From Candidatus Bathyarchaeota archaeon (lineage in GTDB: Archaea; Thermoproteota; Bathyarchaeia; Bathyarchaeales; WUQV01), in contig WUQV01000275.1 in the NCBI GenBank assembly GCA_009889585.1, forward strand, positions 1 through 7,563: 7,563 nucleotides of DNA, read 5' to 3'. A program made the translations under genes and the position numbers. This document shows positions 1 to 6,253 of the stretch, piece by piece; position 1 is the stretch's first letter; every line of letters starts with the position of its first letter. The notes under the pieces are model-generated. The model ran no database searches, had not been told where the DNA came from, and saw nothing but the letters and a program-made list of their open reading frames with translations.

Positions 1-2184
1 TTCTTCCATTACTGGCCAGGATCCACGGCCTTAACGTTCTCAACGTGGTCTTGTAATTTCGACTGCGTCTGGTGCTTACCGAAGGGCACGCCTATATTGA
101 CCTCTAACGGCGTCTTAACCATCGATGAGGTAGTATCTAAGTTCAAAAGGGGCGAGCCTATAGAGGTCTTTAGCCACAACGGCCTCTTCAGAAGGGTCTT
201 GCGGGCATTTGAACACCCATTTCATGGGGAGCTAATAGTTCTTAAACCAGCTTATTTAAATAGTGAGATCTCCATAACCCCTAGCCATCGCGTTCTTATA
301 CGTAAGGGCGATCAAATCGTAAGGGTAAGGGCTGATGAACTTCAAAAGGGAGATCTACTCGTCATCCCAATCCCTCAAGAATTAAAAAGGGAAGTAATTT
401 TCGATCTTAAGGGGATAGTGCTTCCAGCGTTAACCCCTCATAGTAAGGCATCAAGGGTCATTACGCCAACGATTATTGAGAAGGCAAAGGAATTAAGGGC
501 GAAGAATTTCTCATGGAGGCAAGTATGTAAGGCTCTTGGAGTATCTGATCACTTAAGAAGAGTGATTAAACGTGGGAGCTTATTTCATCAAAATGTTACC
601 GAGTTAATTCATGAGGAAGATGGATTTATTAGGATAAGATGTGGAAGGTTGCGAATTCCTCGCTTCTTAAGGCTAGATGGCGAATTAGCGAGGCTTATAG
701 GCTATTATCTTGCTGAGGGATACGTCACTAGAAACCATCAAAGGAAGAACAGTTATAGCTTGGCCTTTGTATTTAATGAAAATGAGAAGGAATTTATTGA
801 AGATGTAGCTTCTATTTTAAGAGGTAAATTCAAAATCAATCCTATCATTTGGAAAGATGAAAAATATCATATTTGCTATGTTTCAACTTATAGCTCAATA
901 CTTGCTTTATTTTTCAAGCAGTCATTCGGGGCGAGTGTATATGATAAGAAGATTCCGATGGAATTCTTATTTTTATCAAATGATTTGCAAAAGGAAATTA
1001 TTAAAGGAATATTTAGAGGAGACGGACTCTCTAAAGAATGTATAATCAAGTCTTATCCAAGTTGGAAGATGAGGGAGCGCATACAGATAACTTCAGATAC
1101 TTTAAGAGTGCAGATCTTTTTAATATTATGTAAATTGGGCTTTATTCCATCTCAAATTGGAAGAGACGTTTATCTTAGCGATATAGCACAAACCGAGAAT
1201 ATGCTTAAATTAATGTATGATGAATCAATTCAATTGCCTAGTAAAAGGAGAGTGAGGAAGAAGTTATATGGTGCCATAGATGATGGGTATCTGTATCTTC
1301 AAATTCGTAAGATAAAACGGAGAGATTATGATGGAATTGTCTATGATTTTGAGGTCGAAGGAGATCATACATTTACTATACCATTGGTCGCTGTAAGTAA
1401 TTGTCAAAATTGGCATCTTTCTAAGTTTGAGCCTAACCCTGAGAGGGCTTCTTATTACTCACCTGAGCAAGTGGTTAAGATGGCCTTATTAGCGAAGGAT
1501 GAAGGCGTTTGTGCAAGCTTTCAAGAACCAACGCTATTGACGGATTGGACATTAGACCTCTTTAAGCTGGCTCGCGATGAAGGTCTTTATTGTTGTTATG
1601 TTTCAAACGGTTATATGACGATTGAAGCCTTAATGGCCCTCAAGGAAGCAGGCTTAGATGGCTTGAAGATAGATGTTAAAGGCGATGCGGAAGTTTACAA
1701 AAGGTATTGTGGAGGTGTTGACGTAGAGGTTGTTTGGAGGAATGCTAGAGAGGCTAAAAGATTAGGCCTTCATGTTGAAATAGTCAACTTAATCGTAACT
1801 GATGTAAATGATGATGAAGAATGCTTACGTTGGATTATCGAACGCCACCTTAAGGAGGTCGGACCTGAGACGCCGTTACATTTCACTCGTTATTATCCAG
1901 CTTATAAATTTCATAACCCTCCGACGAAGGTTGAAACGTTGAAGAAGGCTTATGAGATGGCTAAGAAGGAAGGCATTATGTATCCATATGTTGGCAATGT
2001 ACCTGGCCATCCTTATGAGAATACATACTGTCCTAGGTGTGGAGATGAGCTAATAACGAGGAGAGGTTATATCGTAGTTCGCTATAGGCTGACGGAAGAT
2101 AAGAGGTGCAGAAGATGTGGTCAAGAGATCATGATAACTGGTCGTTACGTTAAGAAGCCATCGAGTTTTCTCACGTTCCTCTGA
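1..2184 (+). CDS. amrS: AmmeMemoRadiSam-type radical SAM enzyme, intein-containing precursor, 5' partial
   Basis: The frame is open from base 1, so the N-terminus lies outside the window. The 24 visible N-extein residues end in CNFDCVW, and after the intein the chain resumes with CQNWHLSKF. Splicing therefore rebuilds CNFDCVWCQNW, the CX3CX2C site that holds the 4Fe-4S cluster cleaving S-adenosylmethionine. The 260-residue C-extein has SFQEPTLL (the SAM-side EP motif of this group), KIDVKGD, HFTRYYPAYK and GNVPGHPYENTYCPRCG. It ends in a zinc-ribbon-like pair CPRC...CRRC. These match the radical SAM member of the AmmeMemoRadiSam group, related to pyruvate formate-lyase activating enzymes and probably cytosolic; its substrate is not known to me. 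No AMMECR1 or Memo gene is visible here. The family call is from memory of motifs, not a search. Codons 25-467 of the visible frame are intein. Confidence 0.88.
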   Translation, partial: FFHYWPGSTALTFSTWSCNFDCVWCLPKGTPILTSNGVLTIDEVVSKFKRGEPIEVFSHNGLFRRVLRAFEHPFHGELIVLKPAYLNSEISITPSHRVLIRKGDQIVRVRADELQKGDLLVIPIPQELKREVIFDLKGIVLPALTPHSKASRVITPTIIEKAKELRAKNFSWRQVCKALGVSDHLRRVIKRGSLFHQNVTELIHEEDGFIRIRCGRLRIPRFLRLDGELARLIGYYLAEGYVTRNHQRKNSYSLAFVFNENEKEFIEDVASILRGKFKINPIIWKDEKYHICYVSTYSSILALFFKQSFGASVYDKKIPMEFLFLSNDLQKEIIKGIFRGDGLSKECIIKSYPSWKMRERIQITSDTLRVQIFLILCKLGFIPSQIGRDVYLSDIAQTENMLKLMYDESIQLPSKRRVRKKLYGAIDDGYLYLQIRKIKRRDYDGIVYDFEVEGDHTFTIPLVAVSNCQNWHLSKFEPNPERASYYSPEQVVKMALLAKDEGVCASFQEPTLLTDWTLDLFKLARDEGLYCCYVSNGYMTIEALMALKEAGLDGLKIDVKGDAEVYKRYCGGVDVEVVWRNAREAKRLGLHVEIVNLIVTDVNDDEECLRWIIERHLKEVGPETPLHFTRYYPAYKFHNPPTKVETLKKAYEMAKKEGIMYPYVGNVPGHPYENTYCPRCGDELITRRGYIVVRYRLTEDKRCRRCGQEIMITGRYVKKPSSFLTFL
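73..1401 (+). mobile_element. Intein with LAGLIDADG homing endonuclease, 443 aa
   Basis: This in-frame protein intron should excise itself from the radical SAM precursor. Block A is CLPKGTPILT with Cys1 at base 73. Block B is ITPSHRVL, with Thr69 and His72. Block F is VYDFEVEGDHTF, with His432. Block G is VAVSN followed by host Cys+1 (1402-1404). Two dodecapeptides typical of the DOD/LAGLIDADG nuclease are present: LIGYYLAEGY (about residues 208-217, acidic Glu215) and IIKGIFRGDG (about 309-318, Asp317). Between block B and the nuclease, KNFSWRQVCKALGVSDHLRR (from about 145) reads like a helix-turn-helix DNA-binding segment. The frame is intact throughout, so the nuclease may still be active. 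The penultimate residue is Ser, not the usual His. From about base 580 to 1400 the DNA is visibly richer in A and T than the upstream part, as expected for an acquired element. Confidence 0.93.
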
Positions 2185-2487
2185 GGTGATTTTGTCGAAC
2201 AGTCCTATCGTCCGAAGGCTTAACGGCAAACAACATCTGCCTATCGCTAGAAGCTAACCCATGTCTCATGATGAACTTTTCGTCAAAGCTTAGCGTACAT
2301 GCGAGAGCGCAAAGGCCTATTTCTTAAGAGCCTTCATAGAATGGCCAATTATCCACGTATAAATATACTAAGACCTTTTTCTTCAACAGGCCCTTCGCTT
2401 TTTCACATAACCTTATGAATAGCATCAGCTAAGCGCATTAAAGCAGAAAGCTCTACAAGTAGCCTCTAGCATGAAGATGAAAGGCAT
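2171..2487 (-). pseudogene. Decayed protein-coding remnant, function unknown
   Basis: Three adjoining minus-strand frames give protein-like pieces in order. The first is ATG at 2487 giving MPFIFMLE. A second frame gives LLVELSALMRLADAIHKVM and ends at TGA 2403-2405. A third frame gives RLCEKAKGLLKKKVLVYLYV then DNWPFYEGS. That frame meets TAA at 2324-2326 and continues as EIGLCALACTLSFDEKF and MRHGLASSDRQMLFAVKPSD, to TGA at 2171-2173. An AT-rich TATA-like patch at about 2517-2529 lies upstream on this strand. Two frameshifts and one stop would explain the breaks. The last bases overlap the end of the radical SAM gene convergently. I do not recognise the family. Chance open frames remain possible. 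Confidence 0.35.
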
Positions 2488-2553
2488 TACGGCCGCTTGG
2501 ACTTACGTTAAGAGAAAAGTTTTAATACGAATTTGCAAAATCCTCCCTAAACG

Positions 2554-2562
2554 TTTATAAAA
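2554..2562 (+). promoter_or_regulatory. TATA box of the HEPN-like gene
   Basis: TTTATAAAA lies about 33 bases before the ATG at 2591. An archaeal start site about 25 bases downstream falls at about 2583-2590, and no Shine-Dalgarno sequence precedes the ATG. The message is therefore probably leaderless. Confidence 0.7.
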
Positions 2563-2590
2563 GGCTAGGCTGCAAGCTTTTACGAATGAA

Positions 2591-2971
2591 ATGTCTCTAA
2601 CAGATGCATCGAAGGCGTTAGCTTACTCCAAGGATGAGTACGAGAAGTACTTAAAGACAAGGGATGCCTTTTTACTTAGAGATGTCAGTGAGAAGGCCTG
2701 GCTAGCTGTAGTTCTAGCTACCGATGTATTACTAATAAGCTATGGATTTAAGAGGCCTGAAAGCTATAGAGAGAGGAGAAGTATACTGAGAGAGCTAGCG
2801 TCCAAAGTATCGAAGGTCAAGGAGCTAGGCCTAATTGATAGACTAGGGGCTAGAGGCTACTACCTGCATATACTTGGCTTTCATGAGGGGGCCTTAGATG
2901 AAGAGGATGTTAAGGAGGAGTTGAAGAACGTCGAGGAGTACCTTAAGCTCATAGAAGAGCTATTGCCATAA
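2591..2971 (+). CDS. HEPN-like / PaREP1-like small helical protein
   Basis: This 126-residue, highly charged, apparently all-helical protein has no signal peptide or membrane segment. Residues 31-50 (DVSEKAWLAVVLATDVLLIS) match the SEKAW helix of archaeal PaREP1 and related HEPN-fold proteins. Residues 57-70 (ESYRERRSILRELA) and the C-terminal Glu/Lys-rich helix also fit. Arg88-Gly-Tyr-Tyr-Leu-His93 is an R-x4-H pattern like the catalytic motif of HEPN ribonucleases, and GFHEG follows it. HEPN proteins often pair with MNT nucleotidyltransferase antitoxins; none lies next to this gene, so toxin activity is only a possibility. The ATG at 2591 fits the TATA spacing. An ATG at 2586 is in another frame and stops after four codons. 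Many archaeal PaREP1/HEPN proteins stand alone like this one and have no tested role. Confidence 0.8.
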   Translation: MSLTDASKALAYSKDEYEKYLKTRDAFLLRDVSEKAWLAVVLATDVLLISYGFKRPESYRERRSILRELASKVSKVKELGLIDRLGARGYYLHILGFHEGALDEEDVKEELKNVEEYLKLIEELLP

Positions 2972-3651
2972 GCTTTCTTACGTTGTTTTACATAAGCTAT
3001 TCATCAGGATAGAATTATGATTTGGTAAAGATCATTGCAACCTACCTTTATAGTCAAATCCAGCCTGTTAGAAAACGTATCCTATAGTTAAGCTTTGATA
3101 CTAACAAAACTGTGGATCTGAGAAAGCGTTTTTAAGAGCGTTTATGAGAAAGCTGAGGGGTAGGTCTAAATGCTACATCATTAGGTTTTACAGAACCAGC
3201 TGTTACGCCACAATTTTAAGGTTCGTAAAAACGTGTCGAAAAGTGCCCAACGCCTCTTAAAAGAGAAGGTCGGAAATAGCGTTGGACTCCCTTAAGCACG
3301 CACTCCTTCATTAAGGCAGGAATTCCAACATTAAGCTTTAGACTTCTCAGCTCAAAGTCTCACTCACTCTCGCCGGACATATTAATATTTGATGACGTTG
3401 TAAAGCGCGCATCGGTTTATGCTACGTTTTTATTATGCTACTTAGGTTCTTTCTTAACGACCAACAAGTAAAAAGACCGTTATAAGTAAGGAACCTAGAT
3501 AGCCTTAACGATAGAAACCGTTTCAGCAAATGCGAATTTGGACTTTGACATACTACTAGCCAATGTGTTTAAGATTTGAAGCTTTTGCTCATGATAATGA
3601 AGGTGAATACATCCATCAGGCAAAGAACAATCGATAAGCTAGCTCTTGGCA
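2972..3651. other. 680-base spacer without a convincing gene
   Basis: No frame here has both protein-like sequence and a good start. The + strand has a 38-codon frame from ATG 3144 (MRKLRGRSKCYIIRFYRTSC...) behind a weak TATA-like TTTTTAAGA, which I do not accept as a gene. The minus strand has a broken 55-codon frame at 3216-3380. The main structure is the inverted repeat at 3247-3285. The spacer separates convergent genes (HEPN-like + and TIP49 -), so it should hold both 3' ends. Only weak T-rich stretches follow the stops. Confidence 0.5.
3247..3285. repeat. Nested inverted repeat, possible structured RNA
   Basis: CCAACGC (3247-3253) pairs exactly with GCGTTGG (3279-3285). Inside it, CTCTT-AA-AAGAG (3254-3265) is a second perfect short palindrome directly stacked on the first arm. 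GTGC (3243-3246) and GCAC (3296-3299) could add an outer stem. No coding frame explains it. Confidence 0.5.
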
Positions 3652-5019
3652 TTAATGCACGATTAACTTCTCCTCATACTTCTTAAGGTATTCAACCGCC
3701 TCTCCAATATCCATGAAGAGCATATCGACGCGTTCAACGTCTTCTACGATTACCTCTCCACGGCCCATTGCCTTTGCATTTTGAGCCGCTAAACTGAGGA
3801 GCTGCACGGCATATCTAAGCGAACTTCTAACGCCAGCATCCGTAAGCCTCTCCAAGGCCTCATCCGTCATCTCCACCCTCTCCTCCATAGCTCTTATCCT
3901 TAATATCTCCCTTACGCTCTCCCTATCATACTCATGAGTCGCTATTATGACGGCTCTATCGATGAGGTCCAATGGGAACCCGAGGGGGCTTCTCACGTCC
4001 GTGCCCAATATACGAGACACGCCCCTGTTTGTCGCTAAGATGATTATAGGGGCTAGCTCGCCCTCCAACGACCTCCCTAAGAAGCTGAAGGCCTCTAAGT
4101 CGAGCATGTGGGAGTCATCGATGAAGAGTATGCCTGGATGGATGAAGGCTCTCCCTTGGTCGACCCACTCCTTAATCTGTTGATCGACGGCCATCCGCAC
4201 GTCCGCGCTTATCTCCTTGGACTCAGCTCCACCGAAGAGCAACGAGAAGAACCCGCCTGAGCGGCGGGCGTTCATCTCGTCCAAGTCGGCTAACGTCATC
4301 GTATACACGAATTCCTTCTCCTTCAGGACCTTTCCACTAGGCCTTGGGATCTTACGGCTCACGTCTACGTCGTACGTCTTCCTCTTCCCCTCGGTGCTTA
4401 TCCCTAGGTCAACGACCCTACCTGTTTCGGCGTCGATCTGTATGACGTGCCCTTCGCGTATGCCTTGAGAGATCATCTGCTGGGCAATGCTGGCCCCAGC
4501 CTCAAGCGTTCTTTCTTCATCCTTAGTCTTTAAGGTGATGCGTACGCTTTCAGGAACCCTTTGATATGGGTTGTACGGATGAGGGGCTGTTTCGATGCTT
4601 ACGTTAGTTACTTCGCCTTCGTAAACCTTCCTCATCTCATGAATCTCGACGCCTATGCACTTTCGCATTGCCTCGATTAAGACCTCCGTCTTCCTCCTCT
4701 CCGCGCTGTAAATCTCGCTTCCACTCATGTGTATGAGCGGGACGTTCGGGCCGAGCTCTTTCGACGCAGCGACAGCGAGGGCGGTTTTGCCCGTGCCCGG
4801 AGGACCGGCGAGAATTATGCACTTACCGCTTAACTTCCCCTCCTTAATCATACGGACGACGAGCCCTATGGCCTCTCTGGCCCTCTCTTGGCCGACCATG
4901 CCATCCTTTATCTTAATGGCTCTGCCTTTCTCGTCTAAGCCTAGGCCCTTGATGTGGGTATGGGAGCCGATGCGCATAAAACGTCCGGCGCCGCTCGGTA
5001 ACTCCCTTATGGAGGACAT
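3652..5019 (-). CDS. TIP49 / RuvB-like (Rvb) AAA+ ATPase
   Basis: This 455-residue protein, near family length, is the archaeal homologue of eukaryotic RUVBL1/RUVBL2, AAA+ ring ATPases that serve chromatin remodelling and RNP assembly in eukaryotes. The archaeal role is little known. Residues 19-28 (SHTHIKGLGL) are the family N-terminal signature. Walker A is GPPGTGKT (72-79). Residues 130-290 hold the insertion domain II typical of the family. Walker B is ILFIDD (297-302), followed by SHMLDLEAFSFL. Sensor 1 is ATNRG (329-333), SPLGFPLDLIDR (344-355) carries the likely arginine finger, and sensor 2 is SSLRYAVQLL (399-408). The second Walker B acid is Asp302, where the eukaryotic proteins have Glu. 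The frame is open to an ATG at 5100, but GGAGGTGA lies just before the ATG at 5019 and a TATA box lies between the two, so I place the start at 5019. Confidence 0.95.
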   Translation of the reverse strand: MSSIRELPSGAGRFMRIGSHTHIKGLGLDEKGRAIKIKDGMVGQERAREAIGLVVRMIKEGKLSGKCIILAGPPGTGKTALAVAASKELGPNVPLIHMSGSEIYSAERRKTEVLIEAMRKCIGVEIHEMRKVYEGEVTNVSIETAPHPYNPYQRVPESVRITLKTKDEERTLEAGASIAQQMISQGIREGHVIQIDAETGRVVDLGISTEGKRKTYDVDVSRKIPRPSGKVLKEKEFVYTMTLADLDEMNARRSGGFFSLLFGGAESKEISADVRMAVDQQIKEWVDQGRAFIHPGILFIDDSHMLDLEAFSFLGRSLEGELAPIIILATNRGVSRILGTDVRSPLGFPLDLIDRAVIIATHEYDRESVREILRIRAMEERVEMTDEALERLTDAGVRSSLRYAVQLLSLAAQNAKAMGRGEVIVEDVERVDMLFMDIGEAVEYLKKYEEKLIVH

Positions 5020-5024
5020 AATCC

Positions 5025-5032
5025 TCACCTCC
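5025..5032 (-). promoter_or_regulatory. Shine-Dalgarno site that decides the TIP49 start
   Basis: On the minus strand GGAGGTGA sits five bases before the ATG at 5019. This supports the inner start over the upstream in-frame ATG codons at 5100 and 5085. Confidence 0.8.
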
Positions 5033-5069
5033 AGCGGAAGCGCGACAGAACGATTAGATGAAACTCTTG

Positions 5070-5077
5070 TATATAAG
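5070..5077 (-). promoter_or_regulatory. TATA box of the TIP49 gene
   Basis: On the minus strand CTTATATA predicts a start site near 5047, giving a leader of about 28 bases that contains the Shine-Dalgarno site. A second AT-rich candidate, TTATAAAA, lies at 5101-5108; it would put transcription start near 5078, still downstream of the ATG at 5100. Confidence 0.65.
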
Positions 5078-5199
5078 TCAACCATGAGGTGGGGCGTCAC
5101 TTTTATAACATTGGCATCTTGGCTTTCGCAGGCTTAAAATCAAGCTCCTCAATACATTTAACTATATCAAAGTCAAGCATGACGATAGCGCAATTAACT

Positions 5200-5221
5200 T
5201 AGCTAACTCACACGTTAGCTA
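5200..5221. repeat. Perfect 8-bp inverted repeat
   Basis: TAGCTAAC (5200-5207), loop TCACAC, GTTAGCTA (5214-5221). It lies in the spacer between two minus-strand genes, 67-88 bases past the DUF3786 stop and about 100-120 bases before the TIP49 TATA box. No T-run follows it directly on the minus strand. It could be an operator or an RNA hairpin. Confidence 0.45.
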
Positions 5222-5268
5222 TGCGTTAAGCACCTCTAAGAGAATAAGGCGAGTAACAGCATTATCAT

Positions 5269-5273
5269 AAAAA
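5269..5273 (-). terminator. Poly-T stop signal after the DUF3786 gene
   Basis: On the minus strand CCTTTTTATG follows the stop codon by about 15 bases. Archaeal RNA polymerase can stop at short T-runs without a hairpin, but this one is short. Confidence 0.35.
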
Positions 5274-5287
5274 GGTGCATCGAAAGA

Positions 5288-5917
5288 TTAAGTGGCACGT
5301 AATAAGGTGGATGGCAATTTAACAAGCCCTTGGGCTAAGACCTCGTGAGCATGTATGAGTCGAGCTGAGGTGAGCTCGCCGAGCATGGCAAGTTGCTCCG
5401 TCGATAGGTAATTGCTCGCCGAAGAGTCAAATAACATATTTGCCGACGCAGGAAACTCAGAAGTTGCGCCCCATAAGATGATGACTATGGGAACTAAAGG
5501 AAGGGCGCGAACCTTCACGGAACAATCTCCATAATCGAGCCTTTCGCCATCTAATAGCCTTGCGGCGTCCCAAAGCAGCTGAGCGTTTAACCCAAAGGTT
5601 TTCTCGATGGGTTGGATGGCCCGTTTGATAAAGGCGCTGCTGTAGCATTCGCCACCTGGTAACCGTGAAAAAGGAACAAGCTTACGTTCATTCGGTGCGG
5701 GCTTAGATTCAGCGTATCCGGATAAGATGCAGTAAACCGAAGGCTTAACTTCAGGAAATGGCTTATCCCTTATCTCGTCATATATTCGTCCATCTTCTAA
5801 AGATAACGCTAACTTAAGAAATTTTAAGATTGCAGAGTCATCAAAGCCCAATCTGCCCCTTAACGAGGCGATCTTATCTTTACACTTTTCCCACGTCCAT
5901 ATACCTTCACGCACCAT
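5288..5917 (-). CDS. DUF3786 domain protein
   Basis: This 209-residue soluble protein has no signal peptide. The C-terminal half carries the pattern I associate with DUF3786: FSRLPGGECY (83-92), FGLNAQLLWDAARLL (108-122), GDCSVKVRALPLVPI (130-144), ILWG (147-150), then SEFPASANMLFDSSASNYLS (153-172) and LAMLGEL (176-182). Family members occur in anaerobic archaea and bacteria and have no established biochemical role that I can state. Cysteines at 12, 63, 91 and 131 could bind metal but form no close CXXC pair. The ATG at 5917 has only a weak GAGG six bases upstream; a TATA-like box fits a leader of about 11 bases. The gene runs towards TIP49 on the same strand, but a 268-base gap and a poly-T signal argue against a tight operon. 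Confidence 0.85.
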   Translation of the reverse strand: MVREGIWTWEKCKDKIASLRGRLGFDDSAILKFLKLALSLEDGRIYDEIRDKPFPEVKPSVYCILSGYAESKPAPNERKLVPFSRLPGGECYSSAFIKRAIQPIEKTFGLNAQLLWDAARLLDGERLDYGDCSVKVRALPLVPIVIILWGATSEFPASANMLFDSSASNYLSTEQLAMLGELTSARLIHAHEVLAQGLVKLPSTLLRAT

Positions 5918-5949
5918 CGGCCCTCTGATGAAGCTTTAACCCGCAGCAA

Positions 5950-5957
5950 TTATTTAA
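5950..5957 (-). promoter_or_regulatory. Likely TATA box of the DUF3786 gene
   Basis: On the minus strand TTAAATAA lies about 33-40 bases before the ATG at 5917 and predicts a start near 5928. GTTTTAAAC at 5966-5974 is an alternative that would give a longer leader. Confidence 0.45.
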
Positions 5958-6023
5958 CTTTACTGGTTTAAAACGGCCTTCGTAACATTACTACGCACGG
6001 CTTACATACGCTTTTAGGGACGA

Positions 6024-6032
6024 TTATAATAT
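6024..6032 (+). promoter_or_regulatory. Orphaned promoter and ribosome-binding site
   Basis: TTATAATAT is a good archaeal TATA box. It is followed by GAGGAGGT at 6044-6051, a strong Shine-Dalgarno site. The reading frame expected next is interrupted: GTG at 6060 gives only GTG AAC TAC CCC TTC CGA TAG. The end of the TnpB-type remnant begins at this same GTG, so the signals may have belonged to a gene displaced by the insertion. Confidence 0.4.
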
Positions 6033-6059
6033 CTTTTGGAGTAGAGGAGGTTGATTGCT

Positions 6060-6220
6060 GTGAACTACCCCTTCCGATAGGGAGGGGCTTCCTGCTTCAA
6101 AGACGACCTGCTGGCGTCTCAGCAGGCTTGAATTCGGGCCGTCCCAGCCCTACTACGTCCTTCCAGCAATTCCCTTCGGCTTTACGTGGAACAGGGCTAC
6201 TGGAAGTTTTACGTTCCACG
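6060..6220 (-). ncRNA. Candidate omega-RNA-like structured segment
   Basis: Successive inverted repeats cover this stretch. CCCCTTCC-GATA-GGGAGGGG (6068-6087) is an 8-bp stem with one G-T pair. CCTGCTG-6-CAGCAGG (6107-6126) is perfect. GGGC...GCCC lies near 6136-6150. CGTGGAAC-20-GTTCCACG (6185-6220) is also perfect. TnpB omega RNAs come from the 3' end of the gene plus the right end and are built of such stems, with the guide read from flanking DNA. Without a TnpB here it could be inactive or act in trans. Expression is unknown. Confidence 0.4.
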
Positions 6221-6241
6221 ACCTCATGCCTGTAGGTTGAC

Positions 6242-6248
6242 GGGAGGT
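6242..6248 (+). promoter_or_regulatory. Shine-Dalgarno site for the gene at 6254
   Basis: GGGAGGT is five bases before the ATG at 6254, a very good match and spacing. It lies within or at the edge of the TnpB-end remnant. Confidence 0.6.
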
Positions 6249-6253
6249 AGAGG

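Noticed and set aside
857..1045. 62-codon + frame within the intein
   Set aside because: It is a shadow of the intein in another frame, with no ribosome site and no protein-like pattern.
97..2184. Reading the radical SAM/intein frame as starting with TTG at 97
   Set aside because: The frame is open to base 1 and the codons before 97 encode the extein and intein block A, so the true start lies outside the window.
2268..2300. C/D box guide RNA suggested by ATGATGA
   Set aside because: No D box (CTGA) or C'/D' pair at suitable spacing.
3947..5137. Several + frames and one extra minus frame (3947-4183, 4217-4468, 4637-4822, 4727-5137)
   Set aside because: All are antisense or out-of-frame shadows of the well-supported TIP49 gene.
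5457..5648. 63-codon minus frame
   Set aside because: It lies out of frame inside the DUF3786 gene.
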